In this document: positions 1 to 6,500 of the stretch, piece by piece
How positions within the stretch are numbered: position 1 is the first letter of the stretch
Layout: every line of letters starts with the position of its first letter
Origin: Oscillospiraceae bacterium
GTDB taxonomy: Bacteria > Bacillota > Clostridia > Oscillospirales > Ruminococcaceae
DNA: 9,975 nucleotides
Direction of reading: 5' to 3'
Assembly: GCA_029098085.1 (NCBI GenBank)
Contig: JAQXNQ010000034.1
Span: 1 to 9,975 of the forward strand
Position numbers and translations under genes: made by a program
Notes under the pieces: model-generated
Told to the model about the DNA's origin: nothing
Databases searched by the model: none
The model's input: the letters and a program-made list of their open reading frames with translations, nothing else

Positions 1-321
1 GGCGGCTGCCGCCTCGGGGATGGCCTCATCCATGGGGTTGAAGCCGTCCATGCCCCGCATCTGGGGGGTGATGGGGTTGGTGATCTCGTTGGTGTCGTTG
101 CCGGCCCAGCCGACCAGCTCCTCCATCATGCCGATATGGCAATGTCCTTCCACAAAGCCGGGGGTGACGAGGCAGCCGGAGGCGTCCAGTACCTCGGCGT
201 CAGCGGGTGCGTCCACCGTCTGGCCCACAGCGACGATTTTGTCTCCGTCCAGCAGCAGCTGGCCTCCTTCAATGTCGGGGCCGGCCATGGTTTTGATGGT
301 TCCGTTTTTGATGAGCAGCAT
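1..321 (-). CDS. Amidohydrolase, N-terminal 107 residues (partial)
   Basis: The reading frame starts at an ATG at 321 and is still open at base 1, so the C-terminal part lies outside the window. A ribosome binding site (AAAGGA, 330-335) sits 8 bases before the ATG. The visible protein begins LLIKNGTI, then a short beta-rich segment (QLLLDGDKIVAVG, about residues 21-33), then TPGFVEGHCHIG (residues 53-64). That layout is the N-terminal beta domain followed by the HxH metal-binding motif (His60, His62) of amidohydrolases in the imidazolonepropionase/hydantoinase superfamily. The following stretch with GWAGNDTNEIT and ITPQMRGMDG resembles COG1228-type amidohydrolases. The remaining metal ligands and the catalytic Asp are not visible, so the substrate cannot be stated. 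It diverges from the hypothetical gene to its right. Family assignment is fairly sure; exact function unknown. Confidence 0.8.
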   Translation of the reverse strand, partial: MLLIKNGTIKTMAGPDIEGGQLLLDGDKIVAVGQTVDAPADAEVLDASGCLVTPGFVEGHCHIGMMEELVGWAGNDTNEITNPITPQMRGMDGFNPMDEAIPEAAAA

Positions 322-405
322 AGCGTTCTTCCTTTCCCGTAGGGTTTTCTTCATTGTAGCGCATTTTTTGGAAAAAGGGAAGAGGCGGGCACAATCTTCG
401 ACCCC

Positions 406-434
406 TTGCGGAAAATCCGGCGGTATGGTATCAT
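406..434 (+). promoter_or_regulatory. Possible sigma-A promoter for the hypothetical gene at 506
   Basis: TTGCGG (406-411) and TATCAT (429-434) are separated by 17 bases, which fits sigma-A geometry. The -10 differs from TATAAT at one base, but the -35 is poor. The position, about 70 bases upstream of the start codon at 506, is plausible. The rest of the divergent gap (322-505) shows no other clear signal. A TACAAT (minus strand, 353-358) could be a -10 for the amidohydrolase gene but lacks a good -35. Confidence 0.35.
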
Positions 435-492
435 AAAATAAACAGGATAAGGGGTTGCCGGATGCCCTGCACCTGTGAGATTTCATGCAGAT

Positions 493-497
493 GGAGG
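493..497 (+). promoter_or_regulatory. Ribosome binding site deciding the start at 506
   Basis: GGAGG lies 8 bases before the ATG at 506. Two upstream in-frame ATGs (485 and 491) have no comparable site, and the GGAGG itself would fall inside their coding sequence, so 506 is preferred. Confidence 0.7.
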
Positions 498-505
498 CGG
501 TCAGT

Positions 506-1006
506 ATGGCAGCAAGGCTTACATTACACACCGGGAAAATTTTTAAGCGGATTGTTATTCTCAGCCTGGTCATTCTGCTTGTGGGCACGGTGATCGCGGC
601 TCTTTACAGGCGCCCCATTGAAGCAGACGGCGTGCTGCTTTATCATGGAGAAGCCAGGGAAGCAAGGCTTGTTTTAAAGGTTCGGAATCTGGATCGCATC
701 TATCCCCACAGATTTTCGGGAAGTCTGGAGCTGTACGCAGAGGACGAAAGCGTTCTGGACATTCCGCTGCGCAGAGTCCCTGTGTTTTTTCATCCAGGGG
801 AAACGAGTTGGAGCTCTTTTCCCATATATATTCCAGAGGTAAATCAATTTGAGCCGACAATCCTATATTTCGACGAAAGCTTTCAGGATTTTGTTTTTTC
901 GGTGACGGATACCTGCTTGTTCTATTCGTCGGATGATTTTTATGAACAGGCTGCTCGCATTTCGAGCGGATCGCTTCCCAGTCTGTCAGAAGTGAAACCG
1001 GAGTGA
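506..1006 (+). CDS. Unrecognised single-pass membrane-anchored protein, 166 aa
   Basis: I do not recognise this family. The protein has a basic N-terminus (KIFKR), one hydrophobic helix at about residues 13-34 (IVILSLVILLVGTVIAALY) followed by RR, and then about 130 residues that alternate hydrophobic and polar positions in beta-strand fashion (for example ARLVLKVRNL, SGSLELYAED, EPTILYFDES, DFVFSVTD). This predicts a signal-anchored protein with an extracytoplasmic beta-sandwich-like domain, though the RR after the helix makes orientation less certain. There is no lipobox, no catalytic motif and only one clear cysteine. The C-terminus is short and Ser/Glu rich. The gene stands alone between a divergent amidohydrolase and a convergent gatB, and ends 17 bases before a strong terminator. 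Its sequence is visibly more AT-rich than the surrounding genes, which may mean recent acquisition or relaxed selection. Confidence 0.72.
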   Translation: MAARLTLHTGKIFKRIVILSLVILLVGTVIAALYRRPIEADGVLLYHGEAREARLVLKVRNLDRIYPHRFSGSLELYAEDESVLDIPLRRVPVFFHPGETSWSSFPIYIPEVNQFEPTILYFDESFQDFVFSVTDTCLFYSSDDFYEQAARISSGSLPSLSEVKPE

Positions 1007-1022
1007 TCTCCGGCCATGACCT

Positions 1023-1059
1023 GAAAATCCCGCCCTCTTTTGAAGAGAGCGGGATTTTC
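1023..1059. terminator. Bidirectional intrinsic terminator between convergent genes
   Basis: Two 17-base arms (1023-1039 and 1043-1059) pair with one C/A mismatch around a 3-base loop. The GC-rich core (CCCGC with GCGGG) is flanked by AAAA on the left and TTTT on the right, so either strand gives a hairpin with a short U-run. It lies 17 bases after the stop of the plus-strand gene and 7 bases before the stop codon of gatB is reached from the left, so it can end both transcripts. Confidence 0.88.
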
Positions 1060-1065
1060 TCACAC

Positions 1066-2496
1066 TCAGCTTTCCACCGTCAGCGCCTGCTCCAGCAGCT
1101 GCTGCACCACCAGCGGGTTGGCCTTGCCGCCGGTGCGGGCCATGATCTGGCCCATCAGCGCCTTGGCGGCGGCGGTTTTGCCGCTGCGGTAGTCCGAAAC
1201 GGATTTGGGATTGGCCTTCAAAACCTCTTCCACCACCGGGCGGAGCACTTCGGGATCGCTCTGCTGCAGCAGGCCATGCTGCTCCACATAGGTTTCGGGA
1301 TCCTGATCCTGCTCCCACAGGACGGCCAGCACCTTTTTGCAGGTGCTGGAGTTGATCTTTCCATCGCCGGTCAGGGTCACCAGCGCCGCCAGATGAGCAG
1401 GGGCGACCGGCGGTGTCTGACAGTCGGGGGGCAGCAGCCGGAACACCTCGCTGAGAATCAGGTTGGCGGCCTGCTTGGGATAGGGGGTGGCGGCGGCGAC
1501 GGCCTCGAAATAGTCGGCCATCTCCACGCTGCCGGTGAGCATCTCGCCGTCATAGGCCGTCAGACCGTACCGCTCCATATACTTCTGCTTGCGCTCATCG
1601 GGCAGCTCGGGAATGGAGGCCCGCAGCTCCTCCAGATGGGGGGCGGACACCTCAATGGGGGCCAGATCGGGGTCGGGGAAATAGCGGTAGTCGTTGGCGT
1701 CCTCCTTTTTGCGCATCGAGAAGGTCTTGCCGGTCTTTTCGTCGAACCGGCGGGTCTCCTGCTCGATCTCGCCGCCGTTTTCGATCTCCTCCACCTGGCG
1801 GCGGAACTCGTACTCGATGGCCTTCTGGATGAATTGGAAGGAGTTCAGGTTCTTCATCTCGGTGCGGGTGCCGAAGGCCTCCTCACCCCTGCGGCGGACC
1901 GACAGGTTGACATCGCAGCGGAGAGATCCCTCCTGCATCCGGCAGTCGGAGATGCCGGTGTAGAGAATGGCGGCCCGCAGCTTCTGCAGGTAGGCGATGG
2001 CCTCCTCGGCCGAGCGGATGTCCGGCTCGGAGACAATCTCGATCAGGGGGACGCCGCAGCGGTTGCAGTCCACCATGGTGCCCTTTTCAGCGTCGTGCAC
2101 CAGTTTGCCCGCATCTTCCTCAATGTGAATACGGGTGATACCGATCCGCTTGGAACCAGCTTCGGTTTCGATGTCCAGCCAGCCGTGCTGGCAGAGGGGC
2201 AGGTCGTACTGGGAAATCTGGTAGGCCTTGGGCAGGTCGGGATAGAAGTAGTTTTTCCGGTCCTGCTTGGAATAGGAAGCGATGGTGCAGTTGGTGGCCA
2301 GACCCGCCTTGACGGCGTAGTCCACCACCTGCCGGTTGAGCACCGGCAGCGTGCCCGGCATGCCCATGCAGACGGGGCAGCACTGGGTGTTGGGCGCAGC
2401 GCCGAAGGTGGTGGGGCAGCTGCAGAAGATCTTGGTTCGGGTCTTGAGCTCCACATGAACCTCCAGACCGATGACCATCTCGTAATCCTTCAGCAT
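1066..2496 (-). CDS. gatB: Asp-tRNA(Asn)/Glu-tRNA(Gln) amidotransferase subunit B
   Basis: GatB is the kinase and tRNA-binding subunit of the GatCAB amidotransferase. It phosphorylates the misacylated Asp or Glu on tRNA, then receives ammonia from GatA to give Asn-tRNA or Gln-tRNA. The 476-residue protein is full length for the family. Visible landmarks are GLEVHVELKT (10-19), a CxC...CxxC set (Cys25, Cys27, Cys40, Cys43) typical of the zinc-binding versions, KNYFYPDLPK (81-90) with QISQYDLPLC (93-102), RIHIEEDAGKLVH (122-134), SLRCDVNLSVR (191-201) and DYRYFPDPDLAP (269-280). The C-terminal YqeY-like tRNA-binding domain runs from about 328 to 474 and includes GGKANPLVV (456-464). The start at 2496 is chosen because AGGAGG (2506-2511) precedes it by 9 bases and the family begins here; a longer frame to 2532 is inside gatA. 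One base separates the gatA stop from this ATG, so the two are probably translationally coupled. Last gene of the operon, followed by a terminator. Confidence 0.97.
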   Translation of the reverse strand: MLKDYEMVIGLEVHVELKTRTKIFCSCPTTFGAAPNTQCCPVCMGMPGTLPVLNRQVVDYAVKAGLATNCTIASYSKQDRKNYFYPDLPKAYQISQYDLPLCQHGWLDIETEAGSKRIGITRIHIEEDAGKLVHDAEKGTMVDCNRCGVPLIEIVSEPDIRSAEEAIAYLQKLRAAILYTGISDCRMQEGSLRCDVNLSVRRRGEEAFGTRTEMKNLNSFQFIQKAIEYEFRRQVEEIENGGEIEQETRRFDEKTGKTFSMRKKEDANDYRYFPDPDLAPIEVSAPHLEELRASIPELPDERKQKYMERYGLTAYDGEMLTGSVEMADYFEAVAAATPYPKQAANLILSEVFRLLPPDCQTPPVAPAHLAALVTLTGDGKINSSTCKKVLAVLWEQDQDPETYVEQHGLLQQSDPEVLRPVVEEVLKANPKSVSDYRSGKTAAAKALMGQIMARTGGKANPLVVQQLLEQALTVES

Positions 2497-2497
2497 A

Positions 2498-3958
2498 TCA
2501 GCATTCCTCCTTTTTTCCGGCGGCCTGTTCAAAGGCGTAGCCCGCCCGGTACAGCACCGGCTCGCTGAAGGGGCGGCCGATGAGCTGCATGCCGATGGGG
2601 AGCCCGTCTCCGTCGCTGCCGCAGGGCATGGACAGGGCCGGAACGCCCGCGATGTTCACCGGGACGGTGTACACGTCGCCCATATACATTTCCAGCGGGC
2701 TCTGGGTCTTTTCGCCGATCCGGTAGGCGGCGGTGGGGGCCACCGGCGACAGGATGAAGTCGCACTGCTCAAAGATCCGGTTGTAGTCATTGACCACCAG
2801 CGTGCGCACCTGCAGGGCTTTTTTATAGTAGGCGTCGTAATAGCCCGAGCTAAGGGCAAAGGTGCCCAGCATGATCCGCCGCTTGACCTCAGGACCGAAG
2901 CCCTCGCTGCGGGATTTTTTGTACAGCTCGGTGATGTCGCTGCAGCCGGAGGCCCGGTAGCCGTAGCGGATGCCGTCGAAGCGGGCCAGGTTGGAGGAGG
3001 CCTCGGCGGAGGAGATCACATAATAGGCGGGCAGGGCATGGGACAGGGTGGGCATCGACACCTCGACGATCTCCGCTCCCAGGGACTCAAAGGTTTTGGC
3101 GGCGGCGAGAATGCCGTCCCTGACCGGGGTGGACAGACCCTCCCCGAAAAATTCCTTCGGCAGGGCGACCTTCATGCCCCGGACGCCCTCTTCCAGCCGG
3201 GAAAGATAGGGGAGCGTTTCCATCTGCACTGAGGTGCTGTCCCGGTGGTCATGACCGGCGATGGCGGACAGCACCAGCGCCGAATCCCGCACGTCTCTGG
3301 TCAGGGGGCCGATCTGATCCAGCGAGGAGGCAAAGGCCACCAGACCGTACCGGGAGACGGTGCCGTAGGTGGGCTTCATGCCCACCACGCCGCAGAAGGC
3401 CGCAGGCTGGCGGATGGAGCCGCCGGTGTCGGAGCCCAGGGCGAAGGCCGCTTCTCCCGCCGCCACACAGGCCGCCGAGCCGCCGGAGGAGCCGCCGGGT
3501 ACCCGATCCAGCGCGCGGGGATTATGGGTGACTTGAAAATGGGAGTTTTCGGTGGAGGAACCCATGGCGAATTCGTCCATGTTCAGCTTGCCCAGGGTGA
3601 TCACATGGGCGTCATGAAGCTTTTCCATGACGGTAGCGTCATAAGGCGGCACAAAATCCTCCAGCATTCTGGAGGCGCAGGTGGTGCGGACCCCTCTGGT
3701 GCAGATGTTGTCCTTGATGCCGGCGGGGACGCCCGCCAGCGGGTGCAGGGCCTCGCCTTTGGCCCGGAGGGCATCCACCTCGTCAGCGGCGGTCAGGGCG
3801 TCCTCTTTCAGTACCGACAGATAGGCGGCTACCTGCGGCTCCTTGTGGTCGATGGCCTGCAGATAGGCTTCCGCCGTTTCCCGGGCGGAGAGCTCCCGGG
3901 CGCTCAGCGCCCTGCTCAGCTGCGCCACGGTGAGCGCGGTAATTTTTTCCGATGTCAT
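2498..3958 (-). CDS. gatA: Asp-tRNA(Asn)/Glu-tRNA(Gln) amidotransferase subunit A
   Basis: GatA is the glutaminase of GatCAB: an amidase-signature enzyme that hydrolyses glutamine and passes the ammonia through a tunnel to GatB. The 486-residue protein has the full Ser-cisSer-Lys triad: Lys82 (GVPAGIKDNI), cis-Ser157 in VPGGSSGGSAA, and nucleophile Ser181 in GSDTGGSIRQPA. The spacing (99 and 24 residues) matches that of the known GatA triad. Other family blocks are GKLNMDEFAMGSSTENS (123-139) and ARFDGIRYGYR in the C-terminal half. The start at 3958 has GGAGG (3966-3970) 7 bases upstream; an upstream in-frame ATG would lie inside the preceding gene. It begins 13 bases after the stop of the aspS-gatC fusion. 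Its last codons contain the ribosome binding site for gatB. No missing residue or frameshift seen. Confidence 0.97.
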   Translation of the reverse strand: MTSEKITALTVAQLSRALSARELSARETAEAYLQAIDHKEPQVAAYLSVLKEDALTAADEVDALRAKGEALHPLAGVPAGIKDNICTRGVRTTCASRMLEDFVPPYDATVMEKLHDAHVITLGKLNMDEFAMGSSTENSHFQVTHNPRALDRVPGGSSGGSAACVAAGEAAFALGSDTGGSIRQPAAFCGVVGMKPTYGTVSRYGLVAFASSLDQIGPLTRDVRDSALVLSAIAGHDHRDSTSVQMETLPYLSRLEEGVRGMKVALPKEFFGEGLSTPVRDGILAAAKTFESLGAEIVEVSMPTLSHALPAYYVISSAEASSNLARFDGIRYGYRASGCSDITELYKKSRSEGFGPEVKRRIMLGTFALSSGYYDAYYKKALQVRTLVVNDYNRIFEQCDFILSPVAPTAAYRIGEKTQSPLEMYMGDVYTVPVNIAGVPALSMPCGSDGDGLPIGMQLIGRPFSEPVLYRAGYAFEQAAGKKEEC

Positions 3959-3971
3959 ATGAACTCCTCCC

Positions 3972-6056
3972 TTACTCCACGACCCGGGGAACGGTGATAT
4001 AGCCGTCTGCCTGGGTTTTGGCGTTCTGCAGCAGTTCTTCTCTGCCAAAGCGCTGCTCCGGGACATCCTCCCGGAAAACATTCTTCATGGGCACCACATG
4101 AGCCGTGACCGGCACGCCCTCGGTGTCCAGCGCCGAAAGCTGGTCGGCAAAGGCGATGATGGCGGACAGCTCCTCCGGCAGGCTCTGCTTTTCCGCCTCG
4201 GTCAGGTTCAGCCGGGCCAGATTGGCCACTGCCTCCACCTGAATGGCGGGCGCTTTTTTCCGTCCGGACTTCCGCACCGTCTCGGCCTTCTGCTTGAAGC
4301 CTTCCAGCAGGCCCAGCACCTCCAGCTGTTCCTCCTTGACGGAGGAGGGGGCGTCGGTCATGGGGCAGGAGCCGTCCTTGATCTTGGGGAAGGCGATGAC
4401 CTCCCGCAGGGAATCGGCCCCCACCAGCAGCATGGTCAGCCGGTCGAGTCCGAAAGCGAAGCCGCCGTGGGGCGGAGTGCCGTACCGGAAGGCGTTGACC
4501 ATGAAGCCGAACCGGTCCTGAATCTCGTCATCGTCGAAGCCCAGGGCCTCGAACATCAGCTTCTGCACATTGGAATCGTGGATGCGGATGGAGCCGCTGC
4601 CCAGCTCGGTACCGTTGAGCACCACATCGTAGGCCTGCGCCCGCACCCTGCCGGGATCGGTCATCAGATAGGGAATGTCCTCGGGGTAGGGCATGGTGAA
4701 GGGATGATGGGTGGCTACCCAGCGCTTTTCCTCCTCGGAGTATTCAAACTGGGGGAAATCGGTGACGATCAGGAAGCGGTAGTCCTCCTTGTCCCGCAGA
4801 CCCAACAGGTCGCCCAGATCCAGCCGCAGGGCACCCAGCACCCGCCGGACGGTGGACAGCTTGTCGGCACAGAACAGAATAAAGTCGCCGGGCTCCGCCT
4901 TCATGGCGGCGATGATGGCGTCCAGATCCGCCTGAGAGAAGTATTTGGTCAGGATGGAGTAGATTTCTCCGTCCGGCCGGATGGCGATCCAGGCCATGCC
5001 CTTGGCGCCGTAGCGCTGGGCCCGGCGGGTCAGCTCCTCGATGGTGCTGCGGGTGAAGGAGGCTCCGCCTTTTACGTTGATGGCCCGCACCACGCCGCCC
5101 TTGTCGGCTACCGAGCGGAAGACCGAGAAGCTGCAGGTTTTCGCGATGTCGGTCAGATCCACAATGGGCAGGCCGAACCGCAGATCGGGCTTGTCGGAGC
5201 CGTAGACGTCCATGGCCTCCTGCCAGGTCATCCGGGGGAAGGGGTCGGTGATGTCGATGCCCTTCATTTGCTTCATGACATATTTGAACAGGGACTCCAG
5301 ATGAACGAGAATGTCCTCCTGATCCACAAAGGACATCTCCATGTCCACCTGGGTGAACTCCGGCTGCCGGTCGGCGCGGAGATCCTCATCCCGGAAGCAG
5401 CGGGCCACCTGATAGTATTTGTCCAGACCGCCCACCATCAGCAGCTGCTTGAAGATCTGAGGGGACTGGGGCAGGGCGTAAAAGCTGCCGGGGTGGACGC
5501 GGCTGGGCACCAGATAGTCCCGGGCGCCCTCCGGCGTGGACTTGGTCAGCATGGGCGTTTCCACCGACAGGAAGCCCTTTTCGTCCAGATAATCCTCCAC
5601 CACCCGCTGCAGACGGTGCCGGAAACGGAGGTTGCGCTGCAGCGCCGGACGCCGCAGGTCGAGGAACCGGTATTTGAGCCGCAGATCCTCCCGGACGGTC
5701 ACATTGTCGTCCATTTCAAAGGGGAGGGTGTCGGCGGCGGACAGCAGCTCCAGCGAGTGGGCCGCCAGCTCGATGGTGCCGGTGTCCAGCCTGGGGTTAT
5801 AGGTCTCCTCGTCCCGGATGCGGATGGGGCCGGTGACATAGATGACCGACTGGCTGCGCAGATGCTCGGCCACGGCGAAGTCCTCCGGGCTCAGGTTTCG
5901 CAGGTCAAAAACCACCTGCAGGGTGCCTTCCCGGTCCCGCAGGTCGATAAAAATGACGCCGCCCATGTCCCGCTTGGTCTGCACCCAGCCGGCGGCCGTG
6001 ACCGTGCGCCCCACATCCTTTTCCCGAAGAGCGCCGCAATAATCGGTTCGTTTCAT
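3972..6056 (-). CDS. aspS-gatC: Aspartyl-tRNA synthetase fused to amidotransferase subunit GatC
   Basis: One uninterrupted 694-residue frame carries two proteins. Residues 1 to about 582 are a complete bacterial class II aspartyl-tRNA synthetase: N-terminal OB-fold anticodon domain (1-105, with RDMGGVIFIDLRDREG at 29-44), motif 1 region ending in TPEGARDYLVPSR (174-186), motif 2 region CFRDEDLRADRQPEFTQVD (220-238), the bacterial GAD insertion (about 285-420), and motif 3 GGFAFGLDRLTMLLVG (531-546). Stand-alone enzymes end near residue 590. After a basic linker (about 583-604, KSGRKKAPA) residues 605-694 match a whole GatC: VEAVANLARLNLTEAEK, LDTEGVPVTAHVVPMKNVFRED and DGYITVP. No separate gatC lies before gatA, which supports a functional fusion. 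AspRS attaches Asp to tRNA; GatC stabilises GatA-GatB. Position 31 (His in Pseudomonas non-discriminating AspRS, Leu in discriminating ones) is Met, so it is not decisive. The ATG at 6056 fits the family start; its GGAAGG site is a little far, and TTG two codons upstream is an alternative. Controlled by an Asn-type T-box. Confidence 0.95.
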   Translation of the reverse strand: MKRTDYCGALREKDVGRTVTAAGWVQTKRDMGGVIFIDLRDREGTLQVVFDLRNLSPEDFAVAEHLRSQSVIYVTGPIRIRDEETYNPRLDTGTIELAAHSLELLSAADTLPFEMDDNVTVREDLRLKYRFLDLRRPALQRNLRFRHRLQRVVEDYLDEKGFLSVETPMLTKSTPEGARDYLVPSRVHPGSFYALPQSPQIFKQLLMVGGLDKYYQVARCFRDEDLRADRQPEFTQVDMEMSFVDQEDILVHLESLFKYVMKQMKGIDITDPFPRMTWQEAMDVYGSDKPDLRFGLPIVDLTDIAKTCSFSVFRSVADKGGVVRAINVKGGASFTRSTIEELTRRAQRYGAKGMAWIAIRPDGEIYSILTKYFSQADLDAIIAAMKAEPGDFILFCADKLSTVRRVLGALRLDLGDLLGLRDKEDYRFLIVTDFPQFEYSEEEKRWVATHHPFTMPYPEDIPYLMTDPGRVRAQAYDVVLNGTELGSGSIRIHDSNVQKLMFEALGFDDDEIQDRFGFMVNAFRYGTPPHGGFAFGLDRLTMLLVGADSLREVIAFPKIKDGSCPMTDAPSSVKEEQLEVLGLLEGFKQKAETVRKSGRKKAPAIQVEAVANLARLNLTEAEKQSLPEELSAIIAFADQLSALDTEGVPVTAHVVPMKNVFREDVPEQRFGREELLQNAKTQADGYITVPRVVE

Positions 6057-6095
6057 GGTCAATTCAATCCTTCCTTTTCTGTGCCCGCTGCGGGG

Positions 6096-6136
6096 CAAAA
6101 CAAAAAGCCTCCCGTCCTGTCATAGGACGAAAGGCT
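6096..6136 (-). terminator. T-box-controlled terminator of the aspS leader
   Basis: A 13-bp hairpin (arm AGCCTTTCGTCCT starting at 6136, second arm ending at 6106, two G-U pairs) is followed by TTTTTGTTTT. It lies immediately downstream of the T-box sequence, as expected for the transcription-attenuation type, and 40 bases before the aspS start codon. Confidence 0.9.
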
Positions 6137-6407
6137 TTGCTTCCGTGGTACCACCTATCTGAGTCTCCTGCCGAAAAAAGGGCAGAGAAACCCTCTCATT
6201 GTCGGCACGAGCGCCATTGCTGATGCCTAGGGACGCAACATGCCCCAGTCGTCTGAGCCTACTGGGGACAAGCCCGTTGGGTCAGCCGCTCCGAGATGTT
6301 CTTCCGCTGAAAATCTGTGCCGCTCTTTCACCACCGGCGGCTCTCTGTGACGACCATTTCAGCCTACTCTTCTCATCATCGCGTTTCAGGTGTTTTTATT
6401 CTTATGA
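6096..6407 (-). promoter_or_regulatory. T-box riboswitch leader, asparagine specifier (AAC) predicted
   Basis: The leader of the aspS-gatC/gatA/gatB operon. The conserved T-box (TAGGTGGTACCACG, 6144-6157) sits just before the terminator; its TGGT would pair with the tRNA acceptor end. Stem I is recognisable: GAGA pairs with TCTC at the base, GCTGAAA pairs with TTTCAGC above, and between them the specifier loop has AGTA on the 5' side and GAAG-AAC-A on the 3' side. In the usual register (loop-E GAA, one base, three-base specifier, purine) the specifier is AAC at 6298-6300, an Asn codon. A register one base earlier would read GAA (Glu) followed by C, which is less usual. No Asp codon (GAC/GAU) occurs in the loop. 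A distal stem GCCGC/GCGGC tops stem I. Uncharged tRNA should stabilise the antiterminator and turn the operon on. The T of TGGT would need a G-U wobble if tRNA-Asn has discriminator G73. Confidence 0.88.
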
Positions 6408-6413
6408 TGCCTT

Positions 6414-6442
6414 ATTATACGCAGAAATTCAGCTTTTGTCAA
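6414..6442 (-). promoter_or_regulatory. Consensus sigma-A promoter of the aspS-gatC operon
   Basis: On the minus strand TTGACA (6437-6442) and TATAAT (6414-6419) match consensus at all 12 positions with a 17-base spacer. Transcription should start near 6407, at the head of the T-box leader. A-tracts and T-tracts lie upstream (6464-6486). A promoter this strong fits a gene whose output is set downstream by attenuation. Confidence 0.92.
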
Positions 6443-6500
6443 CGGTCAATTTCACCGCAGCAGCGAAAAAACGGAAAAAATTTTTTGGAAGTTCCGGCAT

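Noticed and set aside
1003..2568. Long open frame on the plus strand opposite gatB
   Set aside because: Gly/Leu/His-rich translation with no family resemblance; it mirrors the GC-rich third positions of gatB and lacks a ribosome binding site.
4098..6125. 675-codon open frame on the plus strand opposite aspS-gatC
   Set aside because: Antisense to well-conserved AspRS and GatC motifs, biased His/Gln/Gly composition, runs into the T-box terminator; an effect of GC-rich codon use.
6475..6486. A6T6 palindrome between proS and the aspS promoter
   Set aside because: As a proS terminator it needs a weak CGGAA/TTCCG stem with a bulge; too poor to call, and it may simply be AT-rich promoter-upstream sequence.
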